64,000 nucleotides of DNA, taken from Porphyra umbilicalis (Eukaryota > Rhodophyta > Bangiophyceae > Bangiales > Bangiaceae). The stretch spans positions 124,001-188,000 of the forward strand of contig KV918785.1 of NCBI GenBank assembly GCA_002049455.2. The letters run 5' to 3'. The notes under the pieces were generated by a model. It saw only the letters and a program-made list of their open reading frames with translations. It ran no database searches and had not been told where the DNA came from. Position numbers and translations under genes: made by a program. Position 1 is the stretch's first letter, and each line of letters begins with the position of its first letter. Below are positions 1-10,159 of this stretch, piece after piece.

Positions 1-746
1 TCGCCACCCGCCCGGTGGAAAGTCGCCTATTTGTCACCCACGCAACCTCGCGACCGCCACCACAGCTCCCCCACTGCGGCTGGCGAGCCGTGTTTATGCC
101 TCCTCCCGCTTGGACGTTCTCACACGAACCACGCGTCGTCTGCGCGTTTTTCCTGTCGTAGAAATAGGTAAACGATTGTGTTCGTGATGTTCCGGGGCTA
201 GTCCCCAGACGTATGACTTATTTGATACACACTCCAAGGTGGCGCCCTGCTCTCAGCCGCGGCTCCGTCATCACCAGTGTCTTTCACCCACTCCGTCGAC
301 GCACGCCCGTATGCTACGCGCGCACTTGTGCGATGCGCCCTGCTTGTCGAAGCATCACTCAGTACACGCACCACCTCTCCCTCACCGCGCCGCCGAAATA
401 ATGGGCGGGGCAGCACCACAAGGTGCCCGCTGCAGTTCTAGCGCACCATCAGCGGTTGGCGCCGCACGCGCCGCCCCCTACTTGAACGGGGTGAGAGGGG
501 CTCCCATCGGCGCGCGCGCACGCGAGCGTCCACCACCGATGCTGTGGCCGAGCCCCACCTCGCCGCGGCCGAGCCCCACCTCGCCCACCGCGGCGGCCGG
601 GATGAAGCCCCAGTCCCAGAGCGCGCCGCGGCAGTACTGCCGACACGTGGTGGGCCACAGCCCAACTGAGGATGCAGTCGTGTGATAGGGCGGTGGTAGC
701 CATGGTGGTGTTGGTGACCGGCGGGATAGGCGTTGTGGTCATCGGA
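1..746. other. No recognisable gene
   Basis: I see no conserved protein, RNA gene or clear repeat here. Short open frames occur on both strands, but they are Arg/Pro/Ala-rich translations of GC-rich DNA and match no family I know. The stretch lies downstream of the minus-strand Myb/SANT-like gene and may be the end of the same mobile element. Confidence 0.4.
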
Positions 747-2690
747 TCAATTACGAACAGTGTTCGCGTCGCCGGACGCAGTGCCACCCCGATGCCCCGT
801 CATCTGCAATTCCCCTTCTTGGATGATCGACGGCCAATGAGCCACTGGCGGCGGCGGATGGACCGGCGCATCCAGAGCCGGAAGACGCAGCTCTGCACCT
901 CCCAGGCTCTCGAGCGGCGCTCGATCACCAGCAGAAGGCCCGACAAGCTCCATCTGCGCGCCATGGCGCCCTCCGTGAACCACAACGTGGCGATGCGGAG
1001 AAGCCACCAAGACCCCGGCAGTTGGGCGCGAGTAGCCCGCCGCTCGTCTCACAGTGGCCGGAGGCAAGCTGGTGGCGACCGACAGCGACAGGCCCCCACC
1101 ACCAGGCACCCCAATCCCATCCACCGACATATCAACACCAGCGGCGGCCGGAGGCAAGCCGACAGGCGCGGCAGAGCCGCGCGTTTCCGCCCCGCCCATC
1201 AACTCCCCACCAGGCGCTGCTACCGACAGCCGTCCACTGGGCGTCGATGGCGGCCGGCTGACAGGTGCGGCCCGTCGATGGGATCTCTGGGTAGGGGGCG
1301 CGGCTATCAGCTCATTGAGTTCATCGCTGCCGCTAGCCCCGCCCCCGCCCGTTGCAGGCCCGACGCGCCCGCCACGTACCGAGTCGTGGCTTGCAGGCAG
1401 CGTGGTCGACCGCCCACACCCACGTGTGCGGGTGGGCGACTCGGCTCGCAGCTCAAGAGGCTCGAAGCCACCTCGTGCCCCCCCCGTGTGTTCGGCGTAC
1501 GCGACGCCGCCGTCAGCTGGTAGCTGACCAGCAGACTGCCCGGCGAGAATCTCGATCGGGGCAGATAGGCCTCTCGTTCCGCCACTTGCTGCCGATACAG
1601 CGGTACCACCGTTGGTAACTCCTCCACGTGAAGGAGTCCCCAAATTTTGCGTCCTCCTCAATAGATCCCGCACCCTCCGCCGCTTTTCGGGTCCTTCCTC
1701 GAGCATAGCAACGAGCCTTGTCTCGAGCGCCACAGCCGCCGCGTCCGTCCGCTGTTGATTCCCCGCGGCCAAAGTTGCCCCCACATCCGCCACAGTGCTC
1801 GTCAGGGCCCTGATGGCGCGAACAGACTGGTTGTCCACGAGCACTGCCGTCTTCTGGCGCTTGACCCCTCGCGGCCGACTACTGCTTGGTCTGAGGGAGG
1901 GAACCGCCGCGGCAATAGTAGGACTCTCTGGGTCCGCGTTATCCGATTCGCGTCGACAGTCTCGACCGGCGCCTTCGCCCGCATCCAATAGGCATTCAGC
2001 TGCTCCTGCCCCATCAGCCGAGGTAGCCCCAGCCACCTCCCTCCGGCTGCCCACGGCCCCAGACGTTGCGCACAAGACGCTGGCGGTCGCCCGCCCGGCA
2101 TTGAGGACGGCGACTGCAGCCGCGGCGGGCGCCGCATCAACTGCTGCTGCACCTGCCGCGCCGGCAACCATGCCACCAGCATGAGCAGCAGTGAGACGCG
2201 CGTCGCGCTCGCGGTGCGGTGACGGGCGATACCCCCGGGACGTCGCCGAGGGACCCCCAATCATGCTCAAAAACTTGGGGCATTGCGACAGCAACATTGC
2301 CGCGTCCGTGCTCTTGAAAACGGGCGTGGGAACGAGGTCGCCCTTCGTGTTCTGGACCTTGTTGGTGTTGCGGTACAGGGTCATCACCTCCGCAAGGCGA
2401 TCACTCTCGACTTGGCCCGAACGCGGAAGGTAGGCGCTACTGGCTGCCTAGTACTTTTGAACGACGCGCTGCAGCGTCGTAAAGCGGTTCAACAAGCTCT
2501 TGGCCGTCCTCGGAATCCGCGTCTCGGCCTGGTTCTTGTAGATGTCGGCCACGGCCTCCCAATACAGGTCTGACGTCATGTCCGTGGTCGACAGCGTCGT
2601 GCTGGCAAACGAGCGAGCCAAGGCCAGGTCTTCACCCGGGCTGAAGCTCAACCCCCGCTTGACCCGCTCGGTGGTGCTACCGGGCGACAT
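747..2690 (-). pseudogene. Myb/SANT-like DNA-binding protein, transposon-associated, one in-frame stop
   Basis: Read on the minus strand from the ATG at 2690. The N-terminus has a trihelix-like Myb/SANT domain: FSPGEDLALARSF, then a Trp helix (YWEAVADIY), then RIPRTAKSLLNRF. It continues after an in-frame TAG (2448-2450) with SGQVESDRLAEVM and VFKSTDAAMLLSQCPKFLSM. This W-x-x-I / R-S-x-x-x-R-W / P-K-W layout is typical of Myb/SANT accessory proteins of plant-type DNA transposons. Downstream is a long Ala/Gly-rich tail containing a helical, charged segment (ALETRLVAMLEEGPEKRRRV) before the stop at 747. The TAG cuts the domain in the same frame, so this is most simply a nonsense-mutated copy. 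An unrecognised short intron is possible. It probably belonged to a mobile element whose other parts I cannot identify. Confidence 0.55.
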
Positions 2691-3048
2691 CGTCTCGTTC
2701 TTGGTTGGGGGGATACACAGAGACGGGGGTTCACGGCCACACGGGGTACACGACCGGTGCAGGGGACCAATCGGGGAGAAGGGGAGGAGGTGAAGGTTTA
2801 ACTTCGGTTGGGGGAGAAACCACGTGCCGGGTGGTGACGGCGACAGACCCAGAGAGCATGACCACGAAAGAAAGGACTGGTGCAACTGTGGACGACGTTG
2901 GCTGGTGGAAGGCGCGACACGACTGACTCCATGCTATCTCGTTTCCAAACCGACTGCAATGACAAGAGGCTGGAAGATGCAACTCCATCGCGAGAGAATT
3001 CCACCGAATCTTCGATGTGTTGGCAGTGTTTGATTGGCTCTCCTTGTT

Positions 3049-3190
3049 TGGCGCATCGCCATCGCCATCCCCAAAAGTCATTTTTTTGGGGATGGGGATG
3101 GCGATATGGGGATGGCGGATGGCATTTTGAGGATCCGGTAGAGATGCCTCATCGCCAAAATGCCATCTGAGATGGCTTTTTGGCGCACCG
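3049..3190. repeat. Nested hairpins / fold-back repeat
   Basis: A left arm at about 3052-3076 (GCATCGCCATCGCCATCCCC then AAAA) pairs with 3087-3106. Next to it, GATGGCATTTTG (3118-3129) pairs with CAAAATGCCATC (3156-3167). The two hairpins share GGCGATGG/GATGGC words and look like the folded end of a small non-autonomous element. No coding potential is seen. Confidence 0.5.
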
Positions 3191-3267
3191 ATAGACGTGC
3201 TCTAAGGCGTCTTATCCGTCGCGCGCCCCTGACGCCCTCGAATTAGGGGCGTCGTGTGCAACCCTAG

Positions 3268-3960
3268 TTCTCTGGCCTTTAGGACAGGGTGCTCTCAAAG
3301 TGTAGTGATGTACACATATACTTAGATCATGGGACTTGCTCTCCGTTTCAGAGGTGGCAGTCTGCATTCGTGTCCTCAGGGATTTGAGGGCGTGTCAGCG
3401 TTGGAAGGGTCGCGATGACGCTAAAAGCGAATAGAGATACGTGGCTCAGAAGGGCTGCCCTGCCACAGGGGTCACAGGGCCTGGACGGCGCCTGCCCCCT
3501 TGCCCCCCCCCACCGCCTCGAGTTGCGCGCGGCAACCGACTTCCGGGGTTCGAAGCGCCCACGATGACCCGCGGATGATAGTGCCTGCGCGCCGGCTTCT
3601 ATGGCGGCGGCGCGTTGGCGGTTGCTGACGCCATCTACCGGTACGGTTAGAGGCGCCCGGTCGCGCTGTGGTCGTTCCCATCCGCCCGCCCGTGCACCGT
3701 GTCAGCCGCGCGCAGGTGTGCTGCGCGGCGGGGTGGCGGCCCCGCCCGTAGGCGTTGCACCACGCCGGCGGGCCGCCACCGCTGCGGCGGCGGCGGCGGC
3801 ACCCCTGTCCCCGCCCCACGCCTCCCTCGCCACGGCAACGTGGCTGTAAGTGCCCCCGTGCGTGCTCGCGGCCATGGAGCCGGCCGGCGTACCCGGTATC
3901 TATGCGTCGCCGAGCGCGCCACCGCCCTGAAGGCCAGGGTATTGCACGTACGTGCCTGGA
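3268..3960 (+). repeat. Dispersed 0.7 kb repeat, copy A
   Basis: This stretch is closely matched by 44478-45188 in the same orientation. Both begin TTC(T/C)CTGGCCTTTAGGAC, run through an AT-richer first third, then a GC-rich part with GCGGCGGCGG runs, and both end in GGGTATTGCAC and CGTGCCTGGA. The two copies differ by scattered substitutions and small indels. I see no convincing target-site duplication, no TG..CA ends and no coding frame conserved between copies. A solo LTR or a non-autonomous element are both possible. Confidence 0.7.
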
Positions 3961-4531
3961 ATTATTTCTATAGCGGAACATTCGGCATTGGGTGCGATGG
4001 TGTGCGTCTCTGGTGGGCCTGAACATGCGTCGCCGGCAGAGGTTTTAATGCGTGAGATCGACCTTTAGTTTGGAACAACACTGTGGGGAAATGAGGCAAG
4101 TATGTACACTGACGCTTCCTTCGAAATGGGTTGTACAAGTGCGATCCGAGCAAAATCTTGTTCCAAACCGCTTGTATTGTTTGGCGAGCCACAGGGCTAC
4201 GTGAGGGGGGTGCCAACAAGCTCTTACGGCCCAAAACGTAACGACTTGTTCCTTGCGTGCACCCACGCTTTGTTGGAGCACTGCCACGCCCAGTTAAGGC
4301 GCGTCTCCTGGCTTGAAAATCTGAAAATGATTTCTGCAATGCCCGATTATTTGGAAGCGCTTTCTGGTCAATCTGCGGCCCCTGGCCGCAAAGCGCAGGC
4401 GACGCACCGAGGCGCCTCCTTCTAAGCCGCCGGCCGCTGATCGCTACGAGCAACACCGACGTTGCCCGAGCTCGCCACACTCGACACCGCCCGGCACCTT
4501 CGTTGTTGTGTAACACCTTTTCCTCCCAGAT

Positions 4532-7500
4532 ATGGCCGCGGAGCAGCCCGGTTGCGACGGCACAGACGAACGGTACGTTCACGGGGGCGACGGGGGTGAC
4601 CACCATTGCTGTTAGAGCGAAAAAAGCAACAAAAAGCATCGCACTTCTGGGGGATCTGAGCATACCGCCATGGTGGGCATGGCGTATCTTTTGCGATATG
4701 GCTCATGTATTTTTCTTGCGGGCTTCCTTCCACTGAGGCACTGTGACTCTTTCTGACGGGAAAAGGGAGCGATAGAAGTGTCTTTCTCTCCTTGCTCGCC
4801 CCACGCAGCTCATTGGATGCATTGATTGGCATGGTAAAGGACATCGTCAACCCCTCCACAGGAAGGCCGTTGGTTTTCGTTTGCCTACCGTGCGCGCAGG
4901 CTTTCCTGTACCCCACGCAAGCCGTTAACAGCTACCAGGGAAGCTTATGTGCTCATCCGGAGGACATGCGACTACTTTCAGTAGCTGTGACGCTGCGCAG
5001 CAGTGCCAATGTTGCACATCGGTACACTCACTCGAGCGGCGTAGTCGTTGGGACGTGCACTGGGTGCCGGGCGCCCCTGGCGGGGCGGGGCCCTTCGGCG
5101 TTTGAGCCCTGCGTGTTGATACGCCACCAGAGTGGCCGCGCATCCCGCGCACGGTGCATCCCAGGCCCGGCCGCACTGCCGTTTTTGTGGGGCCCTGAGG
5201 AGGTGTCAGCGCAGCTGGCGACACCAAGGACCAAGAGGCGAAGAGTATGCGCCGGCTGCCGGTCGTCGGCCGAAAAGCAGTTCCGCATGCAACCCTTAGC
5301 GCCTTCCACAAGTTCTCCCAGCCGTGGGGGCAGCGCTGCTCCCGCGGGCACGGCACCAGACAGATCGGGACTGGAGATTTTGAGCTGTGCTGCTGCGGCC
5401 CAAGTACCCATGAGCGCCCCATCCCCCCCCTTCCCCCGCCCCACCCCTCGCTGCCCAACGCCGGAACTGGTGCCTCCTGGACCCAACCACGGGCCTGTGG
5501 TCAGAACCGTGTGCGCTCTTCCGGGCATTTCGGTGACCCGAAGGACACGCGACACGGACCAGGCGACACGTGTGAGGGCTGGTGGACTTGTGCCGTTGGG
5601 CTCATCCGCGCTCGATGCTGTGGCGGTACCATCGGCGGTCACCGACGCGGTTGGTGCGTCAGGCTCAGTGGTGGGCGGCCACGTCGCTGAGCTTCTACCG
5701 GGGTCCATCCACGAGCATGTCGCCGTTCCATCCCTCACGATTGGGGTGTCACCGGGCGTCTCTGGTTGGTCCACTGAGAAGATGATGGCAGAGCTGCTAG
5801 ACAGGTACGACAGCTTTGACTGTGCCTCCCTGTCGTGGTTTGAGGCGCTGCTGACGGCGCACCTACGAGCGACGCGCCCCATCGAAATCTCATTTGCATT
5901 CAAGAACGGGGTCAACCGACGCTACGTGCTCGCAACTGCAGTGGAAACAGGGCCTGTGCGCTCGCGGCAAATGCAACGCCGTTTAAGGACGGCAGCGACG
6001 GTCATCCAGGGTGTAACGACAGCTGACCTGTCGGCCCACCAAGCCCCCTTGCTGAAACTGCTGGAGGCGGCACGTCTCGGCAGAGGCGTGGCTGTCGTGC
6101 CGGTGAGGGGCTTTCTGCGGCTGTCTCCTCGAGAGCAGGCCCAGTTTACTGTCAGACACCACCTTAGCGCGGCAACTGTGTCTCAGCTCCGCCAGGCGGG
6201 TGGCGGCAACGCCAGTGGGTGGGCCTCGCGGGAGGTCTTACGCAGTGCCATGTCGGCGCTATCCTACGAGCCTGGGCGGCAGTTGTGGTCGGACGACCGG
6301 GGAGCGCACCTGGTGAGCCTACGTGTCGCCCTGGATAGCCTCTTCGAAGACCTGTCTTCCAGCGGTCAGTTCAGGGAGCGCCTCGTGCGGGGCCTTGATG
6401 GCCTACCCGTGCCCCGCACCAAGGCTTTTCGGCCGTGCCCTGAGCTGCCGTATGAGCAGCACTGCGACTCGACGGCTGACGTGCACGTGTGTGTCAGCCT
6501 GGACAAGGGGGGTCGCGGCACGGCCACATCCAAGCTTGTTCTGACAACTCCCAATCAAGTGCGCCCCATGGCCCGGGCGAACTCCATCGTCCTGTAAACG
6601 CTGCCTTGTGTCAATGACAGCAATGAGGAGCTCCACAAGATGATTGGTCCATGGGCAGGGGACCTGCAAGAACTTTTGGACCACGGTCTGTTGGTTGGTG
6701 GTACGTTGCGGGCGGTGCGTCTATTTTTGGGCGTGGACTTGGCCTTCTTTTCGGCGTTTTTGGGCCACAAGGGCGCATCCGCGCGCTACTCCTGCCCGTG
6801 GTGTCCAGTCGTGGCCCGCTCGGGCGAGGCTAACGAGGCATTGGCGCTGGAGTGCGGCTCCATACACGCCGTGGCTGTGGCGCCGACAGAACTACGGACG
6901 CGAAAACAGTTGAAGGATGCTATCCTGGCCTACGAGACGGGTCCCAATGTATCGCTTCCCATCCCACGGACGCCGGCGGAGCACCTGTCCATTGAGTCGT
7001 GCCCCCTTTTTGACATCTACCCGTGCCAGATCGTTACAGTACCACTTCATTTGACGTTGGGCGTTACACAAGTATTGCTGCGCCTGGGCATCGAGGCCAC
7101 GTACGCAGCTCTCGGGCGGGCATCGTCTGTGGTAGCTGCCACGGCTAATGGACGGGCCCTGCTTGACGAGGTGCGCGTCCGACCGGTCGCCTATCGCGGT
7201 GATGGCTTTGAAGGGCGTGATTCCCATCGCATTGCCGAGCGATCACATGTCGTGTGCGACGCTCTCGCACCGTACCTGCCAGCAAATCAACTGGAGGCCC
7301 TGCGCGGTGCGTGGGTGACGTGAGCGGCACTCGCCAAAACCCTCAACCGGGCCCAGGACGTATCCGTGGAGGAGGCGGCCGCCTTTGAAGTGGGTGCGTT
7401 GGGCCTGTGCCCCCCGCTGCAAGCTGCCTTTCCGTGGCGGAGCATGACACCAAAGCTGCACGCCCTGGTGCACCACGCGCCAGCGCTCCTCCGCCGCTTC

Positions 7501-8030
7501 TATTCCCTCGGCTCCTACAGGGAACAGGCCCTTGAGGCGTGGCACGGGTGGTTTGACCACACGCAAGACCAATGTACAGTCGACTCATTCATGGGGACGT
7601 GCCTACAATTGGTGCAGCGCGCGGCGCTGGAGCGCCAGCCCTCCGCTGACGTAGCGCTTGACAACGGACAGCATCGGCGGCCTGCTGCAGCCGGTGCGCC
7701 GAAGGCGACTAAGCCGGTCGACGGACGCCTCCGACAAAACAAAGCAGGACCCCGGAAACGACAGTCGGTCGGGAGAAGGAGATTGCAGAGATGGAGGCGT
7801 GGGCGCGGGGTCGGGCGGTCGCGGCAGGCGTGACGATTGATGCATGCAAGAAGAAGCAACAACCACAGGTGGCGCCGCCTCATACGGCTGCTGAGGGGGA
7901 GGTCATATTCGTGGATGGGGCGGACGGCAGCGGGCTCGCTGCGCAAATGAAAGAAACAAGTGGTGACGGGGAGGTCGAGTACCTCGAAGAAGAGGAATTG
8001 GACCCTGCTGTAGGTTTGATGCTAGGATAA
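4532..8030 (+). pseudogene. RAG1/Transib-like transposase, broken copy
   Basis: Relative of the intact gene at 10160-13138. A short exon 1 (ATG 4532, to 4572) ends at donor GTACGT. Acceptor CCCACGCAG (to 4808) joins it in frame to a long exon. N-terminal CxxC pairs (VCLPC, TCTGC) may bind zinc. The core keeps LDKGG (Asp codon 6501-6503), LFLGVDL (Asp 6736-6738), GASARYSCPWC, PLHLTLG, KLHALVHHAP and EQALEAWHG. The frame is broken by TAA (6595-6597) and TGA (7321-7323), with a probable frameshift near 7770 before a C-terminal tail ending at 8030. The TGA falls exactly where the intact copy has Trp (AWSLW). All catalytic-type acidic residues survive, so inactivation looks fairly recent. Its ends are not defined. 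Confidence 0.75.
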
Positions 8031-9351
8031 GCCACAGGAGAGAGGGGATTGAAAAAAAAAACAGACATGACAATCGGGCAAGAAACCGCAAGATAAATGG
8101 AGCACGCGTCGCCAGAGTGTGGGCGTTGCAGAGTGAAAAGTGACCACACACACAATAAGAGCCAACTGCGGGGACAGAGAAGCATGCAAGTAGAGAACAG
8201 GGGCGTGCCATGGCACGTGCTGCACACACCCCTGCCGTGTTACGCGTGGACATCCTCTGGCGCCCCCGTGACTCGACCCACTCGCCCCCTCTCCACAACA
8301 CGCTCCTCTCCCCCGCTCCGCACCAGGTGCATCCGGTAACGAGTCCGACGCCCCCTCCTCCCACTCCCGCTCCACCCTGCAGCGCCAACCACCGATGGCC
8401 GTCGGAATGCTACAGCCTCACAATCTCCTCCCTCGCCACCCTTGAGCGTTGTCTCTGTTGCACTTCAAACGTCGAGCATCATGCGTTGTTGAGTTGATTG
8501 CTGTTGCCTCGGTTGAACAGTCGTCCTTCATCATGTAAATGGTGGTGCCCCGAGAGAGGAAGACAATGCATTGAACAAGACACAATCCAAAAGAGATGAT
8601 ACAGGTGGCGACAGAGAACACCGAAAGAGTATTGCTGAGTGAAACGTCCCGCCCGGCCGCAGAAAGGATGATAGGTTCATCGACGACTAAGAGAACGTCT
8701 GGTCACAGAAATAATGATGAGCGAAGCGGTAACAGGCTGAAACAGCAGCCAAAAGCCTCACTAACACACGTTGTCTCTAGCTCGTAGAGAGCTTACCGTA
8801 CCTGACCAGGCCCCGCTGACCTGCAACAGACCGTGAAATGATCGGTGCTCACCACCAAAACGGGTAGGGAGCCGCCGCCCCAAGCCGGCGTGACGTCCCA
8901 GGAGGGGAGGAGGCCACAAGAAATAGTGAGCCAGAAGGAATGGTGCACGGTCGCGGTTGTTTCGCGCAGTCGAAGGGGGGCGGCGAGAGCAACGCAACAA
9001 TTCGGAGAACAAGCGGGAAGGTGCGGAGCAAGGAGGTGGTCGTCGATCCGGCCGTGGTGGGTGGGGGTGAGGACGTCGATCCGGCAGGGGTGGGGGGTGC
9101 GGACGTCGATCGTTCGTGTCCACGCAAGGTCGTCGAATAGAGACCTCGGAGGAAGTGATTTTCGCACTTCCGAACAGTGGATGACAAAAATAGGCCCACA
9201 AGAGGCTCTGAGGACAGGCGGAAATGAGCTGCAAGGGTCTCCAGCGAGTCGGGACAGCTTTGCCGATTCTCGGTTGTCATCCACTTGTTCAGCCAATAGA
9301 ATGGCTCCTTTTCTAGCCATGACCAATGGATAACTCAAACGTACTTGAAAA
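8031..9351. other. Non-coding flank of the transposase pseudogene
   Basis: I find no conserved protein or RNA gene. The first part has an A run (8051-8061) and CA-rich sequence, and GA-rich and TC-rich stretches follow. Short open frames on both strands have no family features. This should contain the 3' end of the transposon, but I could not identify a terminal inverted repeat by eye. Confidence 0.4.
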
Positions 9352-9810
9352 CCCAGAAGACTGTCGGGGCATATTACAGTAACTGGGCGTGCTGCGGGGG
9401 TCCGACGGCGGGGGCCAACCACCGCCCGCCTGGGGCCGACCCGCCACGTGTCGTCCGCCTTCGCGTCGGCCGTCGTACTCTACTGTATTGTACCTCAACA
9501 AGTCCACCGCCCGCACCAGTGCGGCGGCGCCACGTCCCGCCCCGCCGCCGCGCCGCCCAATCGCGGCAGCGGGGGCCACCCGCCGCCGTGCCCCGTGGCG
9601 TGCGCCCCACGCCACGTGCACGGACGCCACCCGGGCCGCGCCAGGCGCGCCCGCGCCCGCGCGTGCAGACGTTGGTCGTGTCGGCGCGCGCCCCACCGCC
9701 CCCCCCCCCACCGCCGCGCCGCGGCGGCACAACCCGCGGGTACCCCGTCCCTCCCCCCCCCCCCACCCCTCCCGGGCACGCCTAGTTTGTCGTGCTCTTC
9801 TGGGTCTGAG
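9352..9810. mobile_element. Short element with inverted ends around a GC-rich core
   Basis: The left end reads ACCCAGAAGACTGTC...CTGGGCGTG (9352-9392). The right end reads CACGCCTAGTTTG then CGTGCTCTTCTGGGT (9778-9809). The two ends are imperfect inverted repeats enclosing a very GC-rich, C-run-rich interior. A further copy of this end (ACCCAGAAGAGCACGAGCAC...CTAGGCGTG) lies at 15177-15216, again where sequence turns GC-rich. It is probably a non-autonomous TIR element. No coding sequence is seen. Confidence 0.45.
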
Positions 9811-9878
9811 CTTTACACGAGACGTTCGAAAATAGTTCCTTCAACGTGCTAAAATCTCAGTGGTCGAGAGAGCGTGAT

Positions 9879-9952
9879 CCCTCTCACAGAGGCCGTAGGG
9901 GCAGAATTGGCGACGCGTCGCCAATTATGCCTCTACGGCCTCTGTGAGAGGG
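9879..9952. repeat. 74-bp near-perfect palindrome
   Basis: CCCTCTCACAGAGGCCGTAG and the following bases up to GGCGAC are mirrored by GTCGCC...CTACGGCCTCTGTGAGAGGG, with about two mismatches per 36-bp arm around a GACGCGTC centre. It lies about 200 bp upstream of the ATG of the intact transposase. It could be a cruciform, part of a transposon end or a regulatory site; the sequence does not say which. Confidence 0.8.
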
Positions 9953-10159
9953 GTCGCCGGAACAGGGGACGCGACCCAAACCGGGCTTTCCGGCCGATTT
10001 GAGAGGGGTCTGCAACAGAGGATGAGCCGGGGACGGCGTGTGACTTGATCGGCCGGATCAAGTCTTGCCCGCGCGCTGCTGCGCGTTGCGCCTGCAGGTG
10101 ATTCAGAAGCCACTTAGTACTCCCTGTGCCGTTGCCGTCTTCCTGTGGTGGTTCCCAAA

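Noticed and set aside
3968-4663. 231-residue minus-strand frame
   Set aside because: No domain, and it overlaps exon 1 and the intron of the transposase pseudogene on the other strand.
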